This document shows positions 12,439 through 22,977 of a stretch of DNA of 64,000 bases, piece by piece. The DNA is from Humulus lupulus (lineage: Eukaryota; Streptophyta; Magnoliopsida; Rosales; Cannabaceae). The first letter of the stretch is position 1. Each line of letters opens with the position of its first letter. The stretch is from the NCBI RefSeq assembly GCF_963169125.1, contig NC_084797.1:89313868-89377867 (forward strand), in the 5' to 3' direction. Made by a program: the position numbers and the translations under genes. The notes below the pieces were generated by a model. The model was not told where the DNA came from and did no database searches. It was given only the letters and a program-made list of their open reading frames with translations.

Positions 12439-13586
12439 TGAAATTCCATATTTTATGATTACCATTTGATTAGAGTAAAACAACTTAATTAAATGTGAAA
12501 TATTGATTAAGTTGTTTAAACTGATTCCATAGATGTTATCAACTTTTACGAATGTTAAGACGGAAACAGTTTAACTGGTAAAAATCAACACATGAGAAAT
12601 TTTTACGTGGTTTATAAATCGTTTCGGATAAACTACATCCATGGGGCCATGCCTAGAGTATAAACCAATTAGTAAAGAAATAATGGGTACAAAAGCATTG
12701 AGTTAAGCAACGTAAGACTCCCTCTTAAACTATTGTCGTAATCTTGTTGTGCTTTTCTCTACGAATCTAGTTTTGATGAAACGATGATTCCCTTGAAATC
12801 CCTTCAAAGAATTGTGAGTACTCTCTTCCTCCGGAAGTGAGACTTTGAAGAAATCTTCTCCCGAAGATCCTTAGGAACACATTCACAAGAGATACCACCT
12901 ATTTACAAGGAACAAGATGGATATATGGAAAAGTGCACATGACACACACACAAAGATTAAGGTGGACAACTTAATCTTTACAAAGAAGAATAGTCTTCAA
13001 AATAACAAGTGTTTACAAAATTGAAAATGGAAGAGGTGAATTTTTCCAAAGGCATTGGCAAGGTATTTATAGCTATGAAAATTGACCTAGGTCAGCTCTC
13101 CTGAAATCTTGTAATCAATACAAGAATATTCGTAAATTTCTTTGAATGAAAAAATCTATCAGCCAGGTTGATTCTGTTTCGATAGAATAGGAAACTGTTG
13201 AGTCAACATGATCATCAGTCTTGTCTAGATGTAACAAATTTACTCATTTGTTTTGACCATGTTTATTTTCCAAACATACTTATCATGAAATATATATTCC
13301 TTGAAAATACTCTGTCAGAATAAGTCAAATATATTATTCTACCAATAAATATTATTTTGTGATAAATATGGTAAGAATAATGTATTCACACTAAAAGAGA
13401 TTTTTACATTAAGGACAACTGAATCAATTGACATCCAATTCATAGAACAAAAATTGATTTAAAATAAATCGATAAATCAATTTATAAATTAATATAACAA
13501 ATCAATCAAGAATACTCCACCTGATTTTCTACATGAATTATTAAAATATTTTGTCTAATTTAAGTTAGTCAGTCAAGGGTTTTACA
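12439..13586 (-). repeat. 3' LTR of the SIRE-like element
   Basis: The segment is 1,148 bp, starts TGAAATTCCATATTTTATG and ends GGGTTTTACA, and matches 53755-54861 throughout. A minus-strand TATAAATA lies at 13064-13071. The next 150 bp (13587-13740) hold two minus-strand purine runs (caaggggag near 13620 and aaaaagggggag near 13733-13744). The second resembles SIRE-type polypurine tracts, but neither abuts the LTR, so the true 3' LTR edge carries some doubt. Confidence 0.85.
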
Positions 13587-13880
13587 CATTGGATAGTGCA
13601 TACAGTATATTAATTACTCCCCTTGCGAAAGATAATTCAATCGTAATTAATATCACAAACAATGTTAACTTTAGTCAAAGTTTAACATTTTGACCAACAA
13701 AATAAAGACTCCCAAAAGTAATACAAAATTACTCCCCCTTTTTGTATATCAATAAGCCAAAGGAGTAATAGAAACAACTTAAAACCACCCAACACAAAAG
13801 AAAAAGACACTAAAATGTTCTTTTACAATTTATTAAAAATGAAAACAATGCAAACCAAATATAAGCAGAGAAAGATGGCA

Positions 13881-14162
13881 TCATTTGGAAGGACCAATGG
13901 ACAATTGATTCAGAATGGTGTGCTGTAGTTTCTCAATGGCTGAGAGACAATGCTCAAAACTATGAATTTCTTTCTGAACAGTTCCTATAGTGGTCTTGAC
14001 AACAACGACTTCAGTGAAAATAGGATCATAAGCATCTGACTTTAGATCAAGCCCTTTAGTCTTCTTGGTAGTAGAGGGCTCTTCCTTAACGTTGTACTTG
14101 GTCTTAGCAGTTGGAGAAGTCACAGTTTCATATTCCAATTTGAGAGGCCTTTGAGAATCAAG
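13881..14162 (-). pseudogene. C-terminal part of the SIRE-like extra ORF
   Basis: An 85-codon open frame (13881-14138) continues to the right and is interrupted at 14162 by element G. If G and one TSD copy are removed, the frame joins smoothly to the frame left of 27064 (IYKLLDS then QRPLKLEYETV). The frame is lysine/threonine-rich, then has a short heptad-like stretch (IHSFEHCLSAIEKLQH), and ends in SIGPSK and a stop. Function is unknown; it lies where the env-like ORF of SIRE elements lies. Confidence 0.6.
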
Positions 14163-15143
14163 TGTTGATGGTGAGAACTCGTCAACGAAGTTAAATTAGA
14201 AAAACCAAAGAATAGAGCTTATCAATGAAGAACTTCAAAAAATCTAAACTGAAACTTAGAGAACTGTTCCAGAAAGAAAATGGTGAAAAGAACTTGTATT
14301 TCTTATGGTATGATGCTACAGTATTTTTTCCAAACCCCTTCCATATGGAAGCGTGGTTCCTTTTATAGTGGGCTCTAATGGCCCCTGATACATTATGGTC
14401 CAGGGGACCAGATGGTACGCAAGTACATTGTCTGGAGAGTGGTCTCAGGGGTAGTGATGTTGGAAGAGTGGTAGTTTGCTCTAGTACGTGTTAGGGGTCT
14501 GCAAAAGTACTCCTGTCTTGGTACCATATTATTCCTCCACTACTTGTTGGGTACGGATCTCATAAGCGTGCTGAGGGAGTCCTGACCATGTACCATTCTT
14601 GTACTGCCACTACCTATCTAGCGTGGACACCGTATCATTCGTACTCTAACTGTTCTTGGTATGTAGGCTCATTCCGTACCTCTTCAGGCTTCATGGTCAC
14701 AACGTGGACACCCCAAAGGACGAGGCTGGTGTGCGAGACGAGGCCACCACAAGGAACATGGCGTGGCTGTTGCGCATGGCGTCTTGGGGCGTCTTGGGGA
14801 CCGCGTGGCGCTTGTCTTCTGGTGGTGTGGCGAGGCGAGCGGGGAGCCAGGGTCGCGTTAGGCACTAGAGGTGCGCGAGACGCCAGGGGCATGCGAGGCA
14901 CTAGCGGCACGTGAGGTGCCTGGGGCGCGTGAGGCACCAGCAGCGTGCAAGGCGGTTGCTTGGCGCCTGGGGTGCGCGAGATGCTAGCGGGTGTCCGAGG
15001 CGAAGTGGTCATTTGGAGCAGGGTTGATTTAGGCACTACTTTGAGGGATCAAAGAGACTTCAGACATGGTTTCTTTGGACCTTCCATGGACCTTCGACAT
15101 GAGATGTGGGTTCTTTACCGGATTTGAATTTTTAGCATCCACA
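14163..15143 (-). repeat. 3' LTR of element G
   Basis: The segment is 981 bp, from TGTTGATGGTGAGAACTCG to TTTTTAGCATCCACA. It matches the right LTR, but is about 110 bp longer than that copy without its insert. The extra length is mainly a 36-bp stretch near 14228 and more units of a CpG-rich degenerate repeat (gcgcgtgaggcaccagcggc-like) at about 14850-14990. ORFs in this LTR on either strand are composition artefacts. Confidence 0.92.
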
Positions 15144-15165
15144 CTTGCCCCCAAGTCTATGAGAG
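15144..15165 (-). other. polypurine tract region of element G
   Basis: On the minus strand the sequence reads atagacttgggggcaag directly before the LTR start TGTGGATGC. The motif resembles the run before LTR K (agcttggggggcaga), supporting a shared Tat lineage. Confidence 0.7.
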
Positions 15166-15204
15166 AGTCTTCAAGCTCTCTTGTAGAATTTTCTCTTTGA
15201 TTCT

Positions 15205-15212
15205 TATAAATA
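15205..15212 (+). promoter_or_regulatory. TATA box for the antisense gene of element G
   Basis: TATAAATA lies in the context gattcttataaataggcc, 62 bp inside the 3' LTR and pointing away from it. A CT-rich leader follows and the antisense coding exons begin within about 400 bp. Position and polarity match a promoter for that gene; this is inferred from sequence only. Confidence 0.55.
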
Positions 15213-16616
15213 GGCCTTCATGCCTTTATTTTTGCAGACGCGTACTTTCGGCCACTTGCCTCTTTTTGACTGTGACGTTGCTTTTGGCCCTCGACCTCCT
15301 TTCGACAATGACAACACCTAATTTTGCTTGCTTGAGGTATACTTTCTTTTTCCCTTGTGTTTACCAGGTCCAAATTAGCACCACTCGGGAGGGGGTACTT
15401 TGGCCTGAGCTTGTCATGAGTTAACCCAGTTGCATGCCCCCTTATTCATACCCCGTAGTGGGTCATTTAGAGCGCTTGTACCTAGAGGTTTTGAGCCCAT
15501 TCCATTGTGTTTTGTAGCAATCCTCTCATTTATACGTGAACCCTTTTTGCTTTCAGGACGAGGTCTCATGGCATGCGATGGTCCATTCGACGCTCCTCCG
15601 GGGGTCGAGTTTGTTGTCTTGTCTTCAGACTCAGAGTCCTTGACAATCCTCACCATGACTACGACACCTTAAGGCAGGCCCGCATAAGTCATCTTGAGCA
15701 TATGGCTGAACTTAGGCGTAAAATTTGGGTGGTAGAGAGCGAAATAGACTCGGTGTTGAGGGGAGACGGAGTACCTTTCCCCCTTGACCTTAATGACCAT
15801 GTAGTGAACCTTAGGGTGACCCTTTTAGATTTGCAGATGGAGTTGGAGTTTATGGAGGGACATCTCCGGCCCGAGCCTCCTAAACCATTTTCTCCTAATG
15901 ACTGTCAGGGGGCCGTCACGTCTTCTCCTCAACCCTTATTCTCTATCTACCCTTGCTTAGCGCTTTCACACCCGGTGCCTCGGTGGAAGACCTTTGATAG
16001 GAAGAAAAAATGGAGGGTAAAGTGCTTTGTTTCCACCTCACCTTTTTCTTTTGGTTTTGCAGATATGCCTAAGAGAGGGCGATGACAGGTGGCCAATGAT
16101 AAGGGCACTGGCCCCCTGTTGGTATCCACTCTAGTATCCCATGTGTCCGAAAATAAACTGTTGGAAATAACGGAGAACTACCGTGTTCCCCCAGGCTACA
16201 CATTATATGTCCCTTCGAACACATGTTGGCTGACTGCCCAAATCTAGGTTATGTGGCTATGAGCGAGCATATCTTGAAAGCAGTTGGTACAATCCCATTA
16301 AACTCGTTCTTCGTCACGGTTCTCAATTATTTTGACCTTGCTCCACTCCAGCTAGTGCCCAACAGTTGGCTGACCTTGAGTTGCCTCTTCATATCGTATA
16401 TGGATCGTGTCCAACGTGCTCCCATCACCCAAGAGGTGCATTTCATGTACAATCTCATTCCCTCTCCTAAGTCCAAGGGCTTTTATTTCCTGCAAAAATC
16501 CAACACTTCGATCCCCTTGATAGAGGGCGCTGTGTCCAACCCAGGGTCTTGGAAGCAGAACTTTTTCTTTGTGAATGGTCCCCTCTCTGTCCATGAGCCC
16601 TTTCGCTCTGCTCCTA

Positions 16617-16696
16617 GTAAGTACTTCAAGACCTTTTTTTTTTTACTTACTGTTTTAGAACTTATGTTTGAGTTGGCAACTGTGTGGATTGTGCAG
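16617..16696 (+). other. candidate intron in the antisense gene of G
   Basis: The donor is GTAAGTAC and the acceptor is ATTGTGCAG; the intron is 80 bp with a T-rich 3' half. Exon 16223-16616 ends in phase 1 and the downstream open frame (16697-16956) starts with the two bases needed to complete that codon, so removal keeps the frame. The agreement of splice sites and phase is good support. Confidence 0.65.
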
Positions 16697-17434
16697 AGAA
16701 TTTCGCCATGCCTGGAGTTATTGGGTCGGAGGCGGATGCAGTGGATGCATTCCTCGAGGCTGACCCTACCGAGAAAATAGCTGCATACCTCTTCACCGTG
16801 GACAAACTCAAGCTTCACATGTTATCCCCGGTTTCGGATCCTAGGTTGTTGTGGAGTATTCCTGGTTCAAAGAAGAAGAAGGTTGCTTCAACTGAACATC
16901 GCTCGGACGAGGGTAACGCTGAGTGTGTGCCAGAGGGGCTCTCCCTTGGACATGGGTAACCCCACCATCCGTCTTCGTATCCCAGGGGATGCCCTCCTTT
17001 AGCCCCTACAAACCGTGACATGGCCTCCCACTCCCAGGATCAACAGGCCATACCGTAGTATTTTGTCTGTCCTTATTCTGAGGACTTCAATGCTTTTCCT
17101 CAAGCTTCCCTTGACCCTAGTCCATCGGGGGCTCACTTTTCTGATCTTCCTGCGCCCCCTCCTGGTCCATCGGGGGCTCATTTTTTTGATCTTCCTGTGC
17201 CCCCTCCTGATCCATCGGGGGCTCATTTTTCCGATCTTCGGCGAGTGGGTCATCTGTCCTTACTTAGGCAAGCACCCTTGGTTCAGAAGGGGCGCCCTGG
17301 GTGGGCCGCATGGCGCCCTTTTATGGGCAACGTTATGTCCAGATCGTCCAGACCTTCCTGAGGTTGATTGGAGTGGTCTTGGGAGTTTTTCTATGTCGGA
17401 GCTCGGGGAGACTCTTGCGCGTTCCGTTGCTTAG

Positions 17435-17528
17435 GTGAGTTCATGCATCTTATGTTGGCCTTATCCCTTTTTTTTCTCTCTTTCTCTTTTTGTTGCTTAT
17501 CATTGTTATTGTTATTTTTCTTGTGCAG
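17435..17528 (+). other. candidate second intron in the antisense gene of G
   Basis: The donor is TTAG|GTGAGT and the acceptor is TTCTTGTGCAG, after a long T-rich tract; the intron is 94 bp. It joins the frame ending ETLARSVA (17015 frame) in phase 0 to TYTVAQRFAD. The codon just before the donor is TAG, which fits decay of CAG. Confidence 0.65.
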
Positions 17529-17999
17529 ACCTATACAGTGGCTCAGCGATTTGCTGACTCGGCTCAAGACCTCTCCACGTCGAATGCTGAGAGGGACCGC
17601 CTTATGGTCCAGGTCCAGGAGCTCGAGAGGGAACTTGTTGAAACCAGGCTTAAGCTAGAAAAGGCCTTGGCGAAGGCTTCTTCCTCATCAAAAAAGAATA
17701 AGAGGATGATTTCCAAGGCCACGATGCTGCAGGAAAGGGTCACTAGCTTAGAGACCGGACTTGAGGGTGCCAAGGCTACTATCGTAGCGTTGCAGGGGAG
17801 GATCGCTTCCTTAGAGGCGAACAAGGCAGTTATGGAGGCGGACAAGGCGGCTATTGAGTATAGATCCATAGAGCGCGCCCTTTACGGAGTATGGAGGCAG
17901 AATCATAACTTCGATTTCACCTCCTTTGGCGAGCATGTCGTTGCCCGGCTGGCTGAGTGGAACTCCCATGGCAGGAGGCCTTGAGATTATCATTTTGCG

Positions 18000-18600
18000 A
18001 TTTTTGCTAGTTAGTCCAATGTGGGTGTATGCTCGTTTAAGCCCTATTTTGCTTGTAATTTCTCCGAGTCTTGTTATGTTATCAAAACTCTTTTTTATAT
18101 ATCCATATGCGATCATTCATCTTTTTTCCTCTGTGTTTGAGGTCCTTTTGAGCCCGCATGATGGGGTTCGATAGGTTCTCTTTTTTATTTATCAGGCTTG
18201 AGGTCCTTTGGAGCCCATGTGAAGGGGTTCAATAGGTCCCTCTTTGGTGCCTCTTGATCGTTCTTATAAGGATATATTGACCCCTTGGGTTCTAGTTATC
18301 CTTTTATATATTTTTCTTGCGAGAAGCGTCCTTCTTGTCATTATTCATAGTACTATTTTTGCAATGGTCTCTTTTAGGACCCTTTTTGGCTTGACGGCTT
18401 GGTGGCCTCTCTAGGCTTATTGGTGGGTGCTCTTTCTGAGGCCTTTCCTCTCATGGGAGCATCTACCTTTATTTGGAAGCTTTTTCTTTGTAGGACCTTT
18501 TAGCCTCCTTGATGTTCATAAGGGTAGCTAATCCTTTTGAACTCAAGTGATGCCTTATAAGGTCTTCTTCCTGTTTATAAGGGTTCATCACATTTTTTTT
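18000..18600. other. non-coding spacer of element G with long degenerate repeats
   Basis: No supported ORF is present after the stop of the antisense gene near 17984. Phrases such as gaggtccttttgagcccgc and gaggtcctttggagcccatg recur about 60 bp apart (18138-18250) and grade into the shorter tandem array that follows. The stretch is T-rich on the plus strand. Confidence 0.5.
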
Positions 18601-18610
18601 ATATATATAT

Positions 18611-18890
18611 AAGGGCCTCGTTTAGGGTCCTGATATAAGGGGTCCTTTTAGGATCCTCCTGATAAGGGGGTCCTCTTTAGGCTCCCTCTGATATAAGGGG
18701 TCCTTTTAGGATTCTCCTGATAATGGGTCCTTTTTAGGTTCCCTCTGATATAAGGGGTCCTTTTAGGATCTTTTTGATATCAGGGGTCCTTTTAGGATCC
18801 TCCTGATAAGGGGTCCTTTTTAGGTTCCCTCTGATGAGGGGGTCTTTTTAGGATCCTCCTGATAGGGGGTCCTTTTTAGGATCATTTTCT
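18611..18890. repeat. tandem array, about 28-30 bp unit, in element G
   Basis: About nine or ten degenerate copies of a unit like ggggtccttttaggatcc(t)cctgata are present. Two alternating variants (ggatcctcc and ggttccctct) give a higher-order unit near 58 bp. It is non-coding and lies between the antisense gene and the end of the integrase coding part. Confidence 0.85.
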
Positions 18891-18917
18891 TTGCTGTATA
18901 TTTTTCCTCCTGTCCTA

Positions 18918-18938
18918 CCCCCCCCCCCCCCCCCCCCC
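18918..18938. repeat. C21 homopolymer in element G
   Basis: The sequence shows 21 consecutive C on the plus strand (G21 in the sense of the element), between the 30-bp array and the integrase end. It may be a real G-run or partly a sequencing-length artefact. Confidence 0.8.
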
Positions 18939-19169
18939 AAGTGCTTGGTGAAATTTATTTCAGCAGGCACATTGGCGGATGCTATAGAGAAGAAGAATAA
19001 CAGGTGAAGTTGCGAATAGTTTCATTCATAGCGTGCAGGTTACAATGACATATAGGAAAGGGTTACACCTAATTGGGAGGTTACCCAGGTAGCCTCTTTG
19101 ATTCTTACTCACTAAGTTAACATAACAAGGTACAAACTAATCATAGGTCTTCTTGGCACCGGGTGCAGA

Positions 19170-22100
19170 AGTCTCACTGGTAGTATTTCTTGAGGTGTTC
19201 CGCATTCCATGCCCGAGGTATAACGATGTTATCCATGCGGGCCTGTTTGTAGGTGTTTGGTTGTATGCACTGAGTGACCTGTTAGGGTCCTTCCCAGTTC
19301 GCCCCTAGTACCCCCACCCCCGGGTCTCGCATGTTGGGGAGTACCTTCCTCAGTACCAAGTCTCTTACCCTGAACATTCTCCCTCATACCCTTGAATGGT
19401 AGTACCTCGCTGCTCATTGCTGATATGTGGCTAATCTCAGTTGTTCTCTTTCTCTCTTGGCTTCCAACAAGTCCAAGTTCCCGACCAATGCTGTGATGAT
19501 AGCCTGGTCATCATATGCTTGCGTGCGGATGGAGTTAATCTTCATTTCTATCGGAAGGACAGCCTCGCAGCCGTAGGCCAAGGCAAAAGGTGTCTCCCCA
19601 GTGGTGGAACGAGGGGTGGTCTAGTAGGCCCATAGTACATTTAGGAGTTCTTCAACCCAGGCCCCTTTCAACTTTTCCAACTTAGTTTTCAAGTTCCTTT
19701 TCAGGATCTTGTTGATGGCCTCTACTTCTCCATTGGCTTATGGATGTACTACTGCGAAGAAACTCCTCTTGATTCCTTTTTCCTTGCAGTATTCCTCAAA
19801 CATTCCTCCTTCAAATTGCGTTCCATTGTCGGAGATAATCTTGTAAGGTACTCCAAATCTACAGACAATATACTTGTCGACAAAGGTGGTGATCTGCTTA
19901 GCTGTTATGTTGACTAAAGGCTCCGCTTCCACCCACTTAGTGAAATAGTCGACTGCTACCACCGCGTATTTAGCTCATCCTCTTCTTGTTGGCAGTGCTC
20001 CAATCAAGTCAATCCCCCACACAGCGAAGGGCCACAGACTGGTCATGCTCACCAGCTCATTTGGTGACTGTCGGGGGTAATTCGCATGTCTCTGGCACTT
20101 GTCACACCTTCTCGCGAAGTCGCTCGCATCCTTCTCCGTGGTTGCCCAATAATACCCCTAGCGGATGGCCTTTTTTGTCGTGGACTGCCCCCCAGCATGA
20201 TTTCCACATTCCCCTTCATCTATATCTTGCAAAAATTTCAAAGCCTCTCCCTTATCTACGCACCGCAAAAGCAGGGTAGAGAAGCCTCTCTTATATAAGG
20301 CTCCACCTACTAGGGTGTATTGAGTAGCCTTGTAAGTCAGTTTATGGGCATCTTTTTTTTCCAAAGGCAAGGTCCCGTCATTTAAGTACTTCACAATGGG
20401 CGCAAACCATGGCTCCTCAGTGCTATTGACCATATTGATTCTTTCTTCTGCTACGCTTGGCTTGGGGAGGTATTCGACCGGTATGGACTCAAGCGTGTCT
20501 TCGTCTCGTGTGGAGGCGAGTTTCCTGAGTGCATCGGCATTTGTGTTCTGCTCCCTTGGGATCTGTTCTATGGTGTATTTTTTGAACTGATCCAAATACC
20601 CCTTCACCTTGGTGAGATATGCAACCATTTTTGGACCCCTAGCTTGGTATTCACCCTTCACCTGAAACACTACCAGCTGTGAGTCACTAAACACATGCAA
20701 GTGGGTTACCTTTATCTCCTTAGCTAGTCGCAGGCCAGCCAATAGCGCCTCATATTCTGCCTCATTAGTGGAAGCTTCGAATCCAAATCTCAAGGCACAA
20801 TACATCTTGTGCCCTTCAGGTCCCATCATCATTATGTCAGCGCCGGCTCCCCCTTCGTTAGACGCCCCATATATATGGAGGCTCCATTCTTCAGAGTGTT
20901 TTTCCTCTTCATGCGCCAGTTCATTCTCTTCTATTTCACCCTCCTCTTGGGGTCGGTATGCAAACTCGGCTATAAAATTTGCAAGTACCTGCCCGTTGAT
21001 TGAGGTCCTTGGGGTGTAAGTGATGTCGAACTAACTCAATTCAATCGACCATTTTAACAACCTTCCCGAAGTCTCCGGCTTGTGAAAGACTTGACGCAGG
21101 GGGGTTCTTGTGAGCACCTCAATAGCATGAGCATGAAAATAGAGCTTATGCGTCTATCAACCGTTTGCTCACACAGTACATGGGCTGCTAGTGCTTCTTT
21201 TCCCCCTTGACCAAGGCGGCACTTATGGCATGCTCTGATACAGCTAGATACAAATACAACTTTCTCCCTTTTTCTGGCTTGGCCAAAAGGGGTGGTTTTC
21301 CAAGGTGTTCCTGTAGCTTGGTGAAGGTATCCTGGCATTCATCATCCCAAGCGAACTTTTTGTTCCCTTTTAGGATGTTGAAGAAAGGGAGGCATTTTTC
21401 AGTAGACCTGGATATGAACCTATTGAGGGCTGCTACTCTCCCCGTTAAGCACTGCACCTCCTTTTTGCTTCAAGGTGGGCTCATTTCCAGCAAGGCCTTG
21501 ATTTTTTCAGGATTAGCCTCGATACCTCATAAATTCACCATAAAACCCACGAATTTTCCTGACAAAACTCCGAAGGTGCATTTGAGTGGATTCAGCTTCA
21601 TTCTAAACTTTTGAAGGGTGTCGAACATTTCCATGAGATCGTTGGTGAGCTCCCCCGCCTTCTTTGTCTTTACCAACATATCGTCCACGTATACTTCCAT
21701 GTTCCTTCCTATTTGATTTTCAAACATTTTGTTCACTAGCCTTTGATAAGTGGCACCTGCGTTTTTTAAACACAAGGGCATCACTTTATAGCAATACAAC
21801 CCCTTGTCTGTTATGAACGAAGTTTCCTCTTCATCAGCCGGGTTCATGGGTATTTGGTTGTACCCGGAATATGCATCCATGAAGCTAAGTAGTTCGTGTC
21901 CCGCTGTGGCGTCTACTAACTGGTCTATCCTAGGAAGCGGGAAGTTGTCCTTAGGGTAGGCCTTATTGAGGTTAGTAAAGTCCACACAAGTCCTCCACTT
22001 TCCGTTGGGCTTCAGGACTAACACTGGGTTTGATACCCATAGTGGGTAAAATGCCTCCCGGATGAACCTATTTGCTTTCAACTTGTCAACTTCCTCTTTT

Positions 22101-22915
22101 AGGGCTGCGTATCTTTCTGGGTCCAGCGCTCTCCTTTTCTGTCTCACTGGCCTTTCTTTTGGGTCGATGTTCAGATGGTGGCATATGACTGTTGGGTCTA
22201 TCCCTACCATATTCTCGTGAATCCAGGTGAATATGTCGAGGTTGGCTTTCAAGAACTCTACTAGCTTCTCCTTCACGTCACCCACAAGATTTTTTCCTAC
22301 CTTCAACTTTCTCAACAGCTCATTCATGACCATTACTTCGTCCAACTCCTCTACCGGTTCAGCTCTTGGCTCTTCTGTGACTCGTGGGTCTAATTCGTGT
22401 GGGTTTGCGACTTCATGCACAACCATTTCCATAGGCATTGATGGCTTTGTGGCCGTGCGAAGGGATGTGTTATAGCATTCTTTCGCTTCCTTCAGCTCTC
22501 CTTTCATGCATGCTATTCCCCCGGGAGTTAGGAATTTCATAGCTAAGTGGTATACATAAGTTATCGCCTTCAATTCTCTTAGGGAAGGTCTCCCTAATAT
22601 TGCATTGAAGGCTGAGGCGCAATCTACCACAACAAAGTTTGCCATTATGGTGGTTTGTCTGGGCTGTTCTCCCATAGTGAGGGCTAAATCGATTGCCCCT
22701 AGGGGCTCTATCGAATCTCCCATAAATCCATACAAAGAAATACTGCAAGGCTTTAGGTGTCGGATGTTTAGTCCCATCTTCTCCAGAGCTAGGCGATATA
22801 AGATGTCCACAGAGCTTTCGTTATCCACCAAGACTCGATGCACCCTCATGTTAGCAAGTTGGACAGTCAACACTAGGGGGTCATTATGGGGGAAATGTAC
22901 ACCCCGGGCGTCTTC
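19170..22915 (-). pseudogene. pol of Tat element G (PR, RT, RNase H, archaeal RNase H, integrase)
   Basis: The 22873-21527 frame holds retropepsin and RT. The protease motif reads VLVDNESSVDILY, so the aspartate is kept but the usual glycine is glutamate. RT has PVLVLKPNGKWRTCVDFTNL and the catalytic EVYVDDMLVK near 21690. The 21457-21188 frame is the first RNase H. The 20832-20158 frame is the second, archaeal-type RNase H (ASTNEAEYEALLAGL, FSDSQLVV), diagnostic for Tat/Ogre elements. Integrase core is at 19962-19738 (VDYFTKWVEAEPL, ISDNGTQFEGG) and its C-terminus decays to about 19170 through several stops. Frame changes between blocks show it is inactive. Confidence 0.92.
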
Positions 22916-22977
22916 CTCAGTGAAGGTTGTTGAGTCATCTTCACCCCTAAAACTCTTCGGGGGGTGTTGCTCGAGAC

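Larger units (their letters stand above)
15557..17984 (+). pseudogene. antisense extra gene (PF04195-like) of Tat element G
   Basis: This plus-strand gene is opposite to gag-pol. An exon after a tttcag acceptor at 15551-15556 starts MACDGPFDAPPGVEFV, and a frameshift near 15640 leads into HMAELRRKIWVVESEID. The 16223-16616 frame carries the PF04195 'putative gypsy type transposon' pattern (NSFFVTVLNYFDLAPLQLVP, then LSCLFISYMD). A GTAAGT...GCAG intron (16617-16696) joins it in frame to FAMPGVIGSEADAVDAFLEA. A second intron (17435-17528) leads to a long coiled coil (17540-17860) and a C-terminus ending NSHGRRP. The last codon before that second intron is TAG where the frame expects an amino acid. 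There is another stop at 16957-16959 and other breaks, so it is a pseudogene. The role of the family is unknown. Confidence 0.7.

Noticed and set aside
14588..15127. Arginine- and proline-rich ORFs on both strands
   Set aside because: They lie inside the LTR of G in a GC-rich repeat and are not conserved in the other LTR of the same element.
15337..15367. GT...AG pair near the start of the antisense gene
   Set aside because: The interval is only 31 bp, too short for a plant intron.
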